Assembly: GCA_023957475.1 (NCBI GenBank)
Contig: JAMLHA010000016.1
Coordinates: 1-64,000 of the forward strand
Direction of reading: 5' to 3'
DNA from: Crocinitomicaceae bacterium
Lineage (GTDB): Bacteria > Bacteroidota > Bacteroidia > Flavobacteriales_D > Crocinitomicaceae
DNA: 64,000 nucleotides
The notes under the pieces are model-generated. The model ran no database searches. It saw nothing but the letters and a program-made list of their open reading frames with translations, and was not told the origin of the DNA. The number at the start of each line of letters is the position of its first letter. The first letter of the stretch is position 1. A program made the translations under genes and the position numbers. Positions 54,882-63,703 of the stretch are shown here, one piece after another.

Positions 54882-55787
54882 ATGGCAAAAAAATACCAGT
54901 ACCATATTTTAATGCACCTCATTATTCTTGTTTGGGGATTTACTGGTATTCTTGGCAAACTCATTCATTTATCACCAGAAGTAATCGTTTGGTACCGAGT
55001 AATCATTGCTACATTGGGCTTATTGTTATTTCTACCTTTACTTAAAATACCATTGGGCTTAAAGAACAAACGGGATATATGGAAATTAATCTTAATTGGA
55101 ATTGTTACCAGCGCTCATTGGGTCTGTTTCTATAAAGCAATAGCATTATCAACGGCTTCGTTGGGTATTTTGTGTTTATCAACAACAACATTGCACGTTA
55201 CTTGGTTAGAACCAATTATTATGAAACGAAAATTTTCATGGCTCGAATTTGCTTTGGGATTATTGGTTATTTATGGCATCTATTTTGTATCTTCTGATTT
55301 TAAAGGAGATGAATACATTGCGTTGGCTTATGGTTTGGTAGCCGCTCTTTTGGCTGCAATATTTTCTGTATCCAATGCACGACTTGTCAAGTCCATTCCT
55401 TCTCCACAGATAACATTTTATGAAATGTTGACAGGTATTGTGTTTTTAACCATTCTTCTGTTTTTCAGCGATCAATTGACTATTGAAGCATTGAAAATGA
55501 CCACTACCGATTTTTGGTTGTTAATTTTTCTAGGTCTGGTTTGCACAAGTTTGGCTTATATATTGATGATTAATGTGGCAAATGTGTTGGGAGCGTTCAC
55601 TGCTTCGTTGACGATTAATATGGAACCTGTTTACACTATTTTTCTAGCAATCATTCTTTTAAAGGAAAACCAACTGCTGAATACCAATTTTTATATAGGC
55701 TCGTTTATGATTATAGCTATCGTTGTAATCAACACCATTATTAAAATTTCATTCTCCTCAAAAGAAAAAAAATTGAACCTCTTTTAG
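54882..55787 (+). CDS. EamA/DMT family transporter
   Basis: 301 residues, about ten hydrophobic segments in two repeated EamA halves (LIILVWGFTGILGKLIHLSP near 10; GLVAALLAAIFSVSNARLV near 150). Drug/metabolite transporters of this family export amino acids or other small metabolites; substrate unknown. The ATG at 54882 is chosen over an upstream TTG (54837), which fits a -33 element followed 17 bases later by TACTTTCG. Confidence 0.85.
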   Translation: MAKKYQYHILMHLIILVWGFTGILGKLIHLSPEVIVWYRVIIATLGLLLFLPLLKIPLGLKNKRDIWKLILIGIVTSAHWVCFYKAIALSTASLGILCLSTTTLHVTWLEPIIMKRKFSWLEFALGLLVIYGIYFVSSDFKGDEYIALAYGLVAALLAAIFSVSNARLVKSIPSPQITFYEMLTGIVFLTILLFFSDQLTIEALKMTTTDFWLLIFLGLVCTSLAYILMINVANVLGAFTASLTINMEPVYTIFLAIILLKENQLLNTNFYIGSFMIIAIVVINTIIKISFSSKEKKLNLF

Positions 55788-55802
55788 AATATTTTTTAAT
55801 TT

Positions 55803-55836
55803 TTTGGCATTACTAAACGCTTTTTTTATACATTTG
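55803..55836 (+). promoter_or_regulatory. Promoter, TTTG-N22-TACATTTG
   Basis: TTTG at 55803-55806 and TACATTTG at 55829-55836, upstream of the UspA gene by about 32 bases. Confidence 0.6.
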
Positions 55837-55868
55837 TACAAGAGTATATAAACCTTGAATATTTTTCT

Positions 55869-56690
55869 ATGAAAACAAAGAACTTTATTGTACCACATGA
55901 CTTCTCAAAAATTGCTGATATTGCTATTGAACATGCAATTGTCACTGCAAAATTTGTAAATGCCGAAATAAACGTTTTACACGTTGTATCAAAAGGAAAA
56001 GATATTGCCGAAGCCGAAGAAAAATTAAAGTCAATTTTATCTAAATTTAAAACAGATATTAAATTAATCCCAAATGTCCGAGTTGGAAACATCTTTGAAG
56101 ACATAGGTGATTTTGCTGCTGAAAAACATGCCGAATTAATTTTCATGGGAACACATGGTATTCAAGGCTGGCAACACATCACTGGTAGTAAAGCATTGAA
56201 AGTAGTTAATAGCTCCAGTGTGCCATTTATTATTGTTCAAGAAAAAGGACCTAAGAGCACAGGATATGACAACATCGTTGTTCCATTGGATTTAAATAAA
56301 GAAACTAAGCAAAAGCTTACTGTTGTTGCTGAAATGGCTCAATATTTCAAATCTAAAATTCATGTGATTACTCCTGAAGAAAGTGATGAATTCCTAAGAA
56401 ATCAGGTAAAAGCAAACATCCTTTTTGCTAATAAATTCTTCAGTGAAAGAGGTATTGAAGTTTCTACAAAAATTGTTCCAAGCAGTAATTTTGAAGACGA
56501 AATTATTAAGCACGCTTCAACTGTAAATGGTGATTTAATCGCCTTCATGAATTTGAACAAAAACAACTTATTAGGAGTTATCACTGCTAATCATGAGATT
56601 TCGTTAATGAATAACATTTCTCAAATACCAACTTTGATTATGAATCCTATTGAAGGCATGTCAACATTAGCTGTTGATTTCAATGGTTAA
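55869..56690 (+). CDS. Universal stress protein, tandem UspA domains (second copy)
   Basis: 273 residues, two Usp folds. Domain 1 holds GTHGIQGWQHITGSKALKVV after LIFMG; domain 2 is degenerate. Same plan and similar wording as the protein at 24421-25227, so the two are paralogues. Own promoter and terminator, monocistronic. Confidence 0.88.
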   Translation: MKTKNFIVPHDFSKIADIAIEHAIVTAKFVNAEINVLHVVSKGKDIAEAEEKLKSILSKFKTDIKLIPNVRVGNIFEDIGDFAAEKHAELIFMGTHGIQGWQHITGSKALKVVNSSSVPFIIVQEKGPKSTGYDNIVVPLDLNKETKQKLTVVAEMAQYFKSKIHVITPEESDEFLRNQVKANILFANKFFSERGIEVSTKIVPSSNFEDEIIKHASTVNGDLIAFMNLNKNNLLGVITANHEISLMNNISQIPTLIMNPIEGMSTLAVDFNG

Positions 56691-56707
56691 AAAATAATTA
56701 CTGAATT

Positions 56708-56739
56708 AAAAAGGTGTTCAAAGTGTTGGGCACCTTTTT
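56708..56739. terminator. Bidirectional terminator
   Basis: AAAAAGGTG and CACCTTTTT arms enclose a 14-base loop between the convergent UspA and DUF58 genes; A and T runs on both sides serve both strands. Confidence 0.75.
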
Positions 56740-58071
56740 TTATAACATCCCCTTTGCTTTTAATTCTAAATATTTATTGATTGATTTAACGGTTAAATCA
56801 TTTGGTAATGTCAATATGGTTTGAATACCACTTTGTCGCAGCTGAGCCACAATTTTCGTTTTCAATTCAGTCATTTGTTCTGCCACTATCGACTGATAAA
56901 CTTCTCGCATAGCCTTTGGCTTGCGGAATGATAAAACTTCCAAATCACTGTTTTGAAATAAGACAACAACAAGTAGGTGTTTTTGATTTATTTTTTGTAA
57001 AATTGGTAAGGCTCGATGCAAGGCTTCTTCTGTTTCAAAATTTGTAAACAATATAAACAAAGAGCGTGTTTTAACCGTTGTTCTTATGGTTTGATACAAT
57101 AGTTCATAATTGGGGTTTTTAAAAGCCGTTTCCTGATTGTACAGTGCATCTATCAAAAGTTGCATTTGATAATTGTTTTTTCCTGCAATAATTTTTGAAT
57201 CAATTGTATCCGAAAATGTAAACAGCCCAATTTTATCGCCGTTTTTTAACATAATGTTACTCAAGGTCAGTATTGAATTAATCGAGTAATCCAATAACGA
57301 CAAATCATCAAATTCCATTTGCATAGAGCGACTTTTATCTAAAACGCAATAGACATTTTGAGATTTTTCTTCTTGGTATTTATTTACTTTTAAACTATTG
57401 GTTCTACTTGTTGCCTTCCAATTAATTGATTTCACCTCATCACCCTGAATGTATTCCTTAATTTGTTCAAATTCACTATTGTTTCCTATTTTCCGAATTC
57501 GTTTAATTCCCGTCTGAATCTTCTTATTACTAAATACCATTAATTCGTATTTTTTTAATTGATTCATGGATGGAAATATTTTAACCGATTGAACATCATC
57601 AATAAGAATACGCCTCTGAACCAAATGAAAAACGGACGATAGAATAAAATAAGGTGAATTAAACACTACATCTCCTCTTTTTGTTGGAATAAATTCATAA
57701 ACAATCGACCAATCTTTATGCGGTAAAAGCAGTGAATGATACGATCGATTTCTTTCTTGCATTTCAACTGGGAAACCTTCATAAAATCGAACAAGTAACG
57801 GTTGACGAGTTTGATTGACAATTGTGAGTTTTATTTTATTGGCATCTCCCAAATCTATTCGTTCTTTGAGTGTTCTCTGATACGAAAGTGGTTTTTTTAC
57901 CAAAAATATTAGCAAAGCATCCAATAGTGTCAATAATCCCAAAGAGATAAAAAACAATTGTGCTGGAAAAATCAACAATTCAACAAATGAACCTATTGCA
58001 TAGAGCACAACTCCTATTGTAAACAATAAGAAAAAGAATTTACTTAAATATATGTTCTTCAATACGTTCAA
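56740..58071 (-). CDS. DUF58 domain protein (vWA-like)
   Basis: 443 residues: two N-terminal membrane helices (about 10-55) and a cytoplasmic part with the DUF58 core near 205-225 (YIQGDEVKSINWKATSRTN) and a vWA-like MIDAS motif DKSRSMQMEF near 240. DUF58 proteins pair with MoxR ATPases; here the MoxR gene is 11 bases upstream. Function of such pairs in Bacteroidota is tied to envelope integrity in some species; target unknown here. Last gene of the operon. Confidence 0.85.
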   Translation of the reverse strand: MNVLKNIYLSKFFFLLFTIGVVLYAIGSFVELLIFPAQLFFISLGLLTLLDALLIFLVKKPLSYQRTLKERIDLGDANKIKLTIVNQTRQPLLVRFYEGFPVEMQERNRSYHSLLLPHKDWSIVYEFIPTKRGDVVFNSPYFILSSVFHLVQRRILIDDVQSVKIFPSMNQLKKYELMVFSNKKIQTGIKRIRKIGNNSEFEQIKEYIQGDEVKSINWKATSRTNSLKVNKYQEEKSQNVYCVLDKSRSMQMEFDDLSLLDYSINSILTLSNIMLKNGDKIGLFTFSDTIDSKIIAGKNNYQMQLLIDALYNQETAFKNPNYELLYQTIRTTVKTRSLFILFTNFETEEALHRALPILQKINQKHLLVVVLFQNSDLEVLSFRKPKAMREVYQSIVAEQMTELKTKIVAQLRQSGIQTILTLPNDLTVKSINKYLELKAKGML

Positions 58072-58082
58072 TTTGAGTTGAT

Positions 58083-59171
58083 TTATCTTGGTATTTCTAC
58101 TTGTTGAAGAATATCTGATACAACCTCCTCTGTTGTAACTCCTTCAATTTCAGCTTCTGGTGTTAATATTAATCGATGATTCAACACATGAATTGCCAAG
58201 AATTGGATGTCTTCTGGGATAACAAAATCACGTCCTCTAATTGCTGCTAATGCTTTTGATGCGCGCAAAATTGATAAGGAGGCTCTAGGTGATGCACCTA
58301 AATATACATTTCCATGGTTTCGGGTTTTGTCAATCAATGTTGCAATGTAACGAATCAATCCATCTTCTATGGTAATGGACTCCACTATTGATTGAATTTT
58401 TTCAATCTCCTCGGTAGAGAAAACTTTGTTCACATTGCCCAAATCACTTGTTTTTATTTGATTTTTATAACGAAGCAAAATTTCTTCTTCTTGATGCAAT
58501 TCCGGATAAGTAATTTTAATTTTAAACAAAAAACGATCCAACTGAGCTTCAGGCAAGTTGTATGTTCCCTCTTGATCAATGGGGTTTTGAGTAGCAATCA
58601 CCAAGAACGGAAACTCCATTGGATACATTTTTCCATCATAAGTAATTTGTCGCTCTTCCATCACTTCAAAAAGTGCAGCTTGTGTTTTTGCTGGTGCACG
58701 ATTGATTTCATCGATCAATACAATGTTTGAAAAAATAGGTCCTTTATTAAAAATAAATGCGCTCTCATTCATATTATAAATACTCGTACCAATAACATCA
58801 GATGGCATCAAATCAGGAGTAAATTGAATTCTCGAAAATTGAACATCCAACGCTTTAGAAACTACTTTAGCTGATAGCGTTTTAGCAATTCCAGGAACAC
58901 CTTCTAATAAAATATGACCGTTTGCAAAAATACCTGTCAACATCAATTCGATCATTTCATGCTGCCCGATCACATATTTAGAAAATTCACGTCGCAACTC
59001 ATTTATTTTCTGGGCAACCCAATTAATTTGGGAATTATCTCGTTCAAAACTGTAATTTGGTATTGTAGCAGATTCACTCGAAACCTCTTTAGATTCAGTT
59101 GATTCTTGTCCATCTTTGGGAAGATAGGCAGAATAATCTTGTTGTTCTTGGTTGTTTGTTTCCTCACTCAT
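58083..59171 (-). CDS. MoxR family AAA+ ATPase
   Basis: 362 residues. After a Ser/Glu-rich N-terminal stretch (about 1-45) come Walker A GVPGIAKTL near 96, Walker B NIVLIDEINRAPAKTQAALFE (in parts) near 152, sensor 1 IATQNPIDQEG near 192 and LDRFLFKI. MoxR ATPases act as chaperones on partner vWA proteins, here the DUF58 protein. Two bases after the DUF4350 gene. Confidence 0.93.
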   Translation of the reverse strand: MSEETNNQEQQDYSAYLPKDGQESTESKEVSSESATIPNYSFERDNSQINWVAQKINELRREFSKYVIGQHEMIELMLTGIFANGHILLEGVPGIAKTLSAKVVSKALDVQFSRIQFTPDLMPSDVIGTSIYNMNESAFIFNKGPIFSNIVLIDEINRAPAKTQAALFEVMEERQITYDGKMYPMEFPFLVIATQNPIDQEGTYNLPEAQLDRFLFKIKITYPELHQEEEILLRYKNQIKTSDLGNVNKVFSTEEIEKIQSIVESITIEDGLIRYIATLIDKTRNHGNVYLGASPRASLSILRASKALAAIRGRDFVIPEDIQFLAIHVLNHRLILTPEAEIEGVTTEEVVSDILQQVEIPR

Positions 59172-59173
59172 AG

Positions 59174-60850
59174 TTACATCAATTTATTATACATTTCAAC
59201 AAAATTCTTTAAACGTTTGGCATCGTTTGCATTTAAAGTTTTGTAATTAATCAATATTTCTTTGTCTTTAACCGTCAATTTCACATATTTATCTGTTTGT
59301 TCAACCGCTATTATTTGTTCTAAATTTAATTGTTTTTCTTTTCCCAATAGTGGTTGAATGATTAAATCTGATTTTGTTATTTTTAAATATGGATTCATTA
59401 ATCTTGCAAACCCTATGATTACCAAAAGCAATCCTATTGGCCATAACAACACTCCCGAACCAATACTTTGCACTAAATAATACATTCCAAGTACAATTGT
59501 AAAACATCCAAATAGCAAGTAGGCTGTGCTTATCCATTCATTTCTATAAATTTTCTCTACTTCATTCAGGATTCGTTCATGCACTCGCACAGATACAATG
59601 CCCGATTTGTAATAAAAATCCAAGACTCTCTTTCTTAGTGTCAACAGCTCTTTTTCACTTGAATTGCTACTGTTATACATTTCAAAACGCTGGAGAATAC
59701 CTCTTATTTCGGTTATAGGAACTTTGGATTTTTGTGCTAAAGAAAGGAGTTCCTTATCGGTATAACCTTTGGATAAGTCTATGTTAAATGATTTTAAAAC
59801 AATGCTATAGAAATTAGATTTTTGAATGCGAATCAATGCAAATGGTTCTCGTTTATTAAAATAAATAGAAGCAATTGTTTCTGCAAAAAGCAAAGACATA
59901 TTTTGTTTTTTGATACTCAATGGAATAACAGGTTGAATGCGTTTTGCTCTGAATAGCACAAATAACACCAATCCAACCATTAATAGCAATATCGCAATAT
60001 TGCGATATCGGTTTTGAAAAATAAATTGCAAGTAACTTGTATCATTCTCCTCCGACTCATTGCCATAGCTATTCACGTTTTTATAAGAAAAATTAGCTAA
60101 TTTCAACCAATAGATTGACTGATGCTTTGGCATCGTATTGAACCAATGTTTTCCATATCCCAATCCATCATTCGTGAGTAATAGATAATTGACAAATAAT
60201 TCAGGGGAAGTGTTTAAATAAACTTTACCTTGTCCATATTCCAGCATAATACTATTGGTCAAATTGCCATAGCCGCTTAATGCTTTATATTTTAGTGAAT
60301 CTTTGGTTGTTAGTTTTTTGTATCCGTACCATTCCTTAGCAATTGCATATTGTTGATTCTTTGCTGTAAAATGATACGTATTGGATTGGGTTGCCACATG
60401 GATAATTGTATCGTAATAAAATCCAAGTTGTACGCTTTCAAAGATTTTTTTATAAAATGCTCCATCAATGGTATTGGATGAAATATAAAGTTGACTTCCT
60501 GCTTTTACTTTAGATAAAATAGTATCTATTTCTTCTTCATAAAGCACAAAATGATTGCCTATAAAAATAAATGTAGGCTTAGTATTTGCCTTTATTGTGT
60601 CAATACTATAAAGGTAATCAATCGTTGATATTTGTTGCTTTTTGTCAACCAATAAACGCAACATTGAATTGAAATGAAACAATCCTTTGGGTTCTTTACT
60701 TGTTATTGAAAACTCATCTTTCCAATTCGTATAAGTTAATGCTTTTTGTGAGTTTTTTTCAACTTTTGGTGTGCTTGACAACAATAAAGTTATTGCTATT
60801 GAAATAAAAACAATAGTAACAATCAATACTATTTTCAAACGATTATTCAT
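59174..60850 (-). CDS. DUF4350-type membrane protein with C-terminal PH-like domain
   Basis: 558 residues. N-terminal membrane anchor (about 7-25), a periplasmic DUF4350-like part (about 30-270), a helix near 280-298, a cytoplasmic helical part, two helices near 440-485, and a C-terminal region of about 70 residues (LKITKSDLIIQPLLGKEKQL onward) that looks like a bacterial PH domain. Member of the MoxR operon; overlaps the preceding gene by eight bases. One palindrome copy lies inside (59989-60008). Confidence 0.7.
   Translation of the reverse strand: MNNRLKIVLIVTIVFISIAITLLLSSTPKVEKNSQKALTYTNWKDEFSITSKEPKGLFHFNSMLRLLVDKKQQISTIDYLYSIDTIKANTKPTFIFIGNHFVLYEEEIDTILSKVKAGSQLYISSNTIDGAFYKKIFESVQLGFYYDTIIHVATQSNTYHFTAKNQQYAIAKEWYGYKKLTTKDSLKYKALSGYGNLTNSIMLEYGQGKVYLNTSPELFVNYLLLTNDGLGYGKHWFNTMPKHQSIYWLKLANFSYKNVNSYGNESEENDTSYLQFIFQNRYRNIAILLLMVGLVLFVLFRAKRIQPVIPLSIKKQNMSLLFAETIASIYFNKREPFALIRIQKSNFYSIVLKSFNIDLSKGYTDKELLSLAQKSKVPITEIRGILQRFEMYNSSNSSEKELLTLRKRVLDFYYKSGIVSVRVHERILNEVEKIYRNEWISTAYLLFGCFTIVLGMYYLVQSIGSGVLLWPIGLLLVIIGFARLMNPYLKITKSDLIIQPLLGKEKQLNLEQIIAVEQTDKYVKLTVKDKEILINYKTLNANDAKRLKNFVEMYNKLM
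59989..60008. repeat. Palindrome copy 5 (ATATCG-N8-CGATAT)
   Basis: Exact ATATCG-CAATATTG-CGATAT inside the DUF4350-type gene, where it encodes YRNIAI at the edge of a membrane helix. Same phase and nearly the same codons as copy 3. Confidence 0.75.
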
Positions 60851-61709
60851 TGGTTTTCAATAACTTTTTGTAATAATTCTCTAACATTGGACGAAGTTCA
60901 TCGTACTGTTTTTTATCAATTTCATAATCACCATACCATACTAAATCATAAATACGAATACATTTAGAAAAATCATCATATCCTTTGGATTTAATAACTT
61001 CATTTAAATAATCGTGATTTGTTTTTTCTACCTTCCAATCAATGAGTTGAAGATTGATTAATTCTTTTAAGATAAACATGAAATGCACTCGAATACATTC
61101 TCTATAATTTTCATTAAAATGTAGTTTTTCAAGTTTCAGTTCTAATTCCGATTTTGATACCAATGTTGGGTTCCATTCATCATCAATCTCCAGCTTAACT
61201 TTTGAATCTTTAGGCAGGTATCGTTTAACTATCAGATAGAGTATTATTAACAATGCACAGACAATGATTACCAATAAAATTTTCCTCCAAAAATCCCAAG
61301 TACCTATGCCAGATAAGTTAATATCAGGCAGGTCAACTTCGGGAAGTTTTACTTTTGGTAGTTTCACTTCTGGCAACTCAATAGGGTCTGGAGGTAAAAT
61401 CTTGGGATTGGGCTTTTTGCTTGCCCCTTTACCATAATGTTCACCATAACGTTTTATTCGATCAGACTCAATATTTTCTTTTGAAACAGATTCTTTAGTT
61501 GCTTCAGTTACTTCTTTATCTGTATCTTCCGAATCATCGAATTCTTCATAATTTGGATACACTGTTCCCCAATCTTCAATAGGTGTTATTTTTAGATCTT
61601 TTTTATACTGATTGAGCTTTTTTTGATTTGTATGGTACTGATCTAGCTCCTTTTGTGAAAAAAGTGCGCTAGATGATAAAAATAGTATAAAGATTAAGAA
61701 CGACTTCAT
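60843..61709 (-). CDS. DUF4129-like membrane protein
   Basis: 288 residues: signal peptide (about 1-18), an acidic and charged stretch, a proline-rich repeat LPEVKLPKVKLPEVDLP near 113-130, one membrane helix (about 143-163) and a cytoplasmic C-terminal domain whose end (YDLVWYGDYEIDKKQYDEL) is typical of DUF4129. Four-base overlap with the upstream SpoIIM gene and eight-base overlap with the downstream gene. Function unknown. Confidence 0.7.
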   Translation of the reverse strand: MKSFLIFILFLSSSALFSQKELDQYHTNQKKLNQYKKDLKITPIEDWGTVYPNYEEFDDSEDTDKEVTEATKESVSKENIESDRIKRYGEHYGKGASKKPNPKILPPDPIELPEVKLPKVKLPEVDLPDINLSGIGTWDFWRKILLVIIVCALLIILYLIVKRYLPKDSKVKLEIDDEWNPTLVSKSELELKLEKLHFNENYRECIRVHFMFILKELINLQLIDWKVEKTNHDYLNEVIKSKGYDDFSKCIRIYDLVWYGDYEIDKKQYDELRPMLENYYKKLLKTNE

Positions 61710-63610
61710 TTTTTGTTTTTGTTTTTTTGTTTTCCAAAAAATTGAAATTGTTCTTTCAATCCAATCAATTCATGTTTTTCTACGATATCGCAATATATCA
61801 ATATGGTCAAAATTACAAAAACGGGTAACATAATGAATAGAAATAGCAAATAAACAAACTGACGAAAGAAATTAGAATAATACATGTAATCATCCGTAAA
61901 CAGAATCAATGCTCGGTTCAAAAAGTCGGTTATCATATCCAATAAATCCACCATCATTGGTTCACCTGACCAATTTTCTTGAACACTAAAGACAAGAGCT
62001 ATTGGCTGAATTGCCACACAAACAATTAACGAATACAACAATAGAATACTTAAACTATTGACGTAAGATTTTTTACCATACGAAAATGCTTTCTTCAAAC
62101 TCAACTCTCCCTTTTCCATGCCAATTACAGCAGTATTGATTGTTAGAAAGGGAAGAATAAATAATAAAACAACTTTAAATTCAATTGGTATGAAGAAAAA
62201 CAACCAATAAAATAGTGACAAAGCCACATACATTTTAAAAAATCGTTTTTTAAGATAGTTAAAGAAATCTCGGTAATTCACACCTTCATCTTTCGTTGTA
62301 ACTGACCAAAAAACCGCTCCAAATGATAGCGTAATTAAGATAGACCAAGCAAATCCTGCAAGCAAGTCCCAACCGTTGTACAATCCAAATCCAAACATCA
62401 ATTGAGTCAATGCATACCAATCATACCAATGTTGCACCAGCATTCTATCAACATGTGACAATCCTTGAAAATAAACAACGATAAGTGCTAATGGAAAAAT
62501 TAAAGTAAATAATATAAGTAGAAATTTCTTAGAAAACTGCCAATACACTTCAAAAGCATCTCGCATTATTTCCCCTATAGATCGGATTTTGTAAAACACT
62601 ATTTTTTGTGGAGTCTTACCATTTTCGACTAAATCTTCTTGATCGGCTAATTCTGGATATTTTCTTGCTATATAAAACGGATAAACAATATAATAGAAAA
62701 TAATTAGCGCAAAAGAGAAATAAATAATTCCCCATTTTGACCATTCGGGCAATGTCTGATAGTTTCGTGTCACAAAACTTTCTAAAAAACCAGCTACAAT
62801 TATAAAAGGGATTAAACTTAGCATTATTTTCATTCCCCTTATTGAAGCGATTTTAAAGGATTGCAAGCGGGTGAATGTTTTTGGAAACAACCAACCATTT
62901 CCCATAGTGATTCCAGCGCCACCAGCTAATACGATTGTTGATATTTCAAAAGCGCCATGAATCCAAATTCCGAGAAAAGATGTCACTAGCAAACCTTTTA
63001 ATTTGAAAAAATATTGAAATGCACCTAGCATAACACCATTTGAAAAAAGTAAAATATGTGTTCCAATAGAAGCAAAAAAGCCAGCAAAGAACGTAAGTAA
63101 AGCGACTTTTAGATTATTTGTAGTGATATTTATAAACATTGATAGTTGCTCTTGTCCCTCATAAACTGCTAATGGATTTCCTTTTTCAATATTTTGCAAA
63201 GTCATATCCACATAAAAGTCACCCATAATGATTCGCGGAAAATCAGGATTGTAATGAGTAGAAACAACCCCAATAAAAGCGTAAACTAAAAATGAAATAA
63301 GTGCAATTAATAGATTTTTTCTTGATTTATAAATTTCAATAGGTAATGAAACAGTCACAACATGGTACATTCTTCTCCAAATTTCTCCTCCTCCATGTTT
63401 ATGCACTCCAGAAAATACTTTTTGCGCCAACTGATTCAAATAAACCTTTACTGATCGGTGTTTATAAAACGTTTGAGCATAACCTAAGTCTTCAGTAATA
63501 TCAATATACAATTGGCTCAACTCTTCAGGTTTATTCTGAGTATCAGAATAGGTTCTTTCGAATTGAGACCATTTATCTTTATTTTTATCTATGAACTTAG
63601 TTTCCTTCAA
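61706..63610 (-). CDS. SpoIIM-domain membrane protein with a second multi-helix domain
   Basis: 634 residues. The first half (about 1-330) is a stage II sporulation protein M-like domain with an N-terminal helical part (KFIDKNKDKWSQFERTY) and about five membrane helices (FFASIGTHILLFSNGVMLGAF near 185). The second half (about 345-634) adds about six helices and resembles membrane domains that often stand alone next to SpoIIM genes. First gene of the MoxR operon, about 90 bases after the PiT gene. Contains palindrome copy 6. Confidence 0.75.
   Translation of the reverse strand: MKETKFIDKNKDKWSQFERTYSDTQNKPEELSQLYIDITEDLGYAQTFYKHRSVKVYLNQLAQKVFSGVHKHGGGEIWRRMYHVVTVSLPIEIYKSRKNLLIALISFLVYAFIGVVSTHYNPDFPRIIMGDFYVDMTLQNIEKGNPLAVYEGQEQLSMFINITTNNLKVALLTFFAGFFASIGTHILLFSNGVMLGAFQYFFKLKGLLVTSFLGIWIHGAFEISTIVLAGGAGITMGNGWLFPKTFTRLQSFKIASIRGMKIMLSLIPFIIVAGFLESFVTRNYQTLPEWSKWGIIYFSFALIIFYYIVYPFYIARKYPELADQEDLVENGKTPQKIVFYKIRSIGEIMRDAFEVYWQFSKKFLLILFTLIFPLALIVVYFQGLSHVDRMLVQHWYDWYALTQLMFGFGLYNGWDLLAGFAWSILITLSFGAVFWSVTTKDEGVNYRDFFNYLKKRFFKMYVALSLFYWLFFFIPIEFKVVLLFILPFLTINTAVIGMEKGELSLKKAFSYGKKSYVNSLSILLLYSLIVCVAIQPIALVFSVQENWSGEPMMVDLLDMITDFLNRALILFTDDYMYYSNFFRQFVYLLFLFIMLPVFVILTILIYCDIVEKHELIGLKEQFQFFGKQKNKNKK
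61785..61804. repeat. Palindrome copy 6 (one mismatch)
   Basis: ATATCG-CAATATAT-CAATAT inside the SpoIIM-domain gene, one mismatch to the consensus. The codon phase differs from copies 2, 3 and 5. Confidence 0.55.
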
Positions 63611-63703
63611 TGAATTGAATTTGAAAGTAGTAAATATAATTAAAATCAGTTACAAAAATAAATGGACGCACAAATATTCGTATAGACACGAAGCAACTAC
63701 TTA

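Noticed and set aside
61335-61390. DNA repeat at the LPxV stretch as a possible recombination hot spot
   Set aside because: The repeat is clear in protein but the codons vary, so the DNA repeat is weak.
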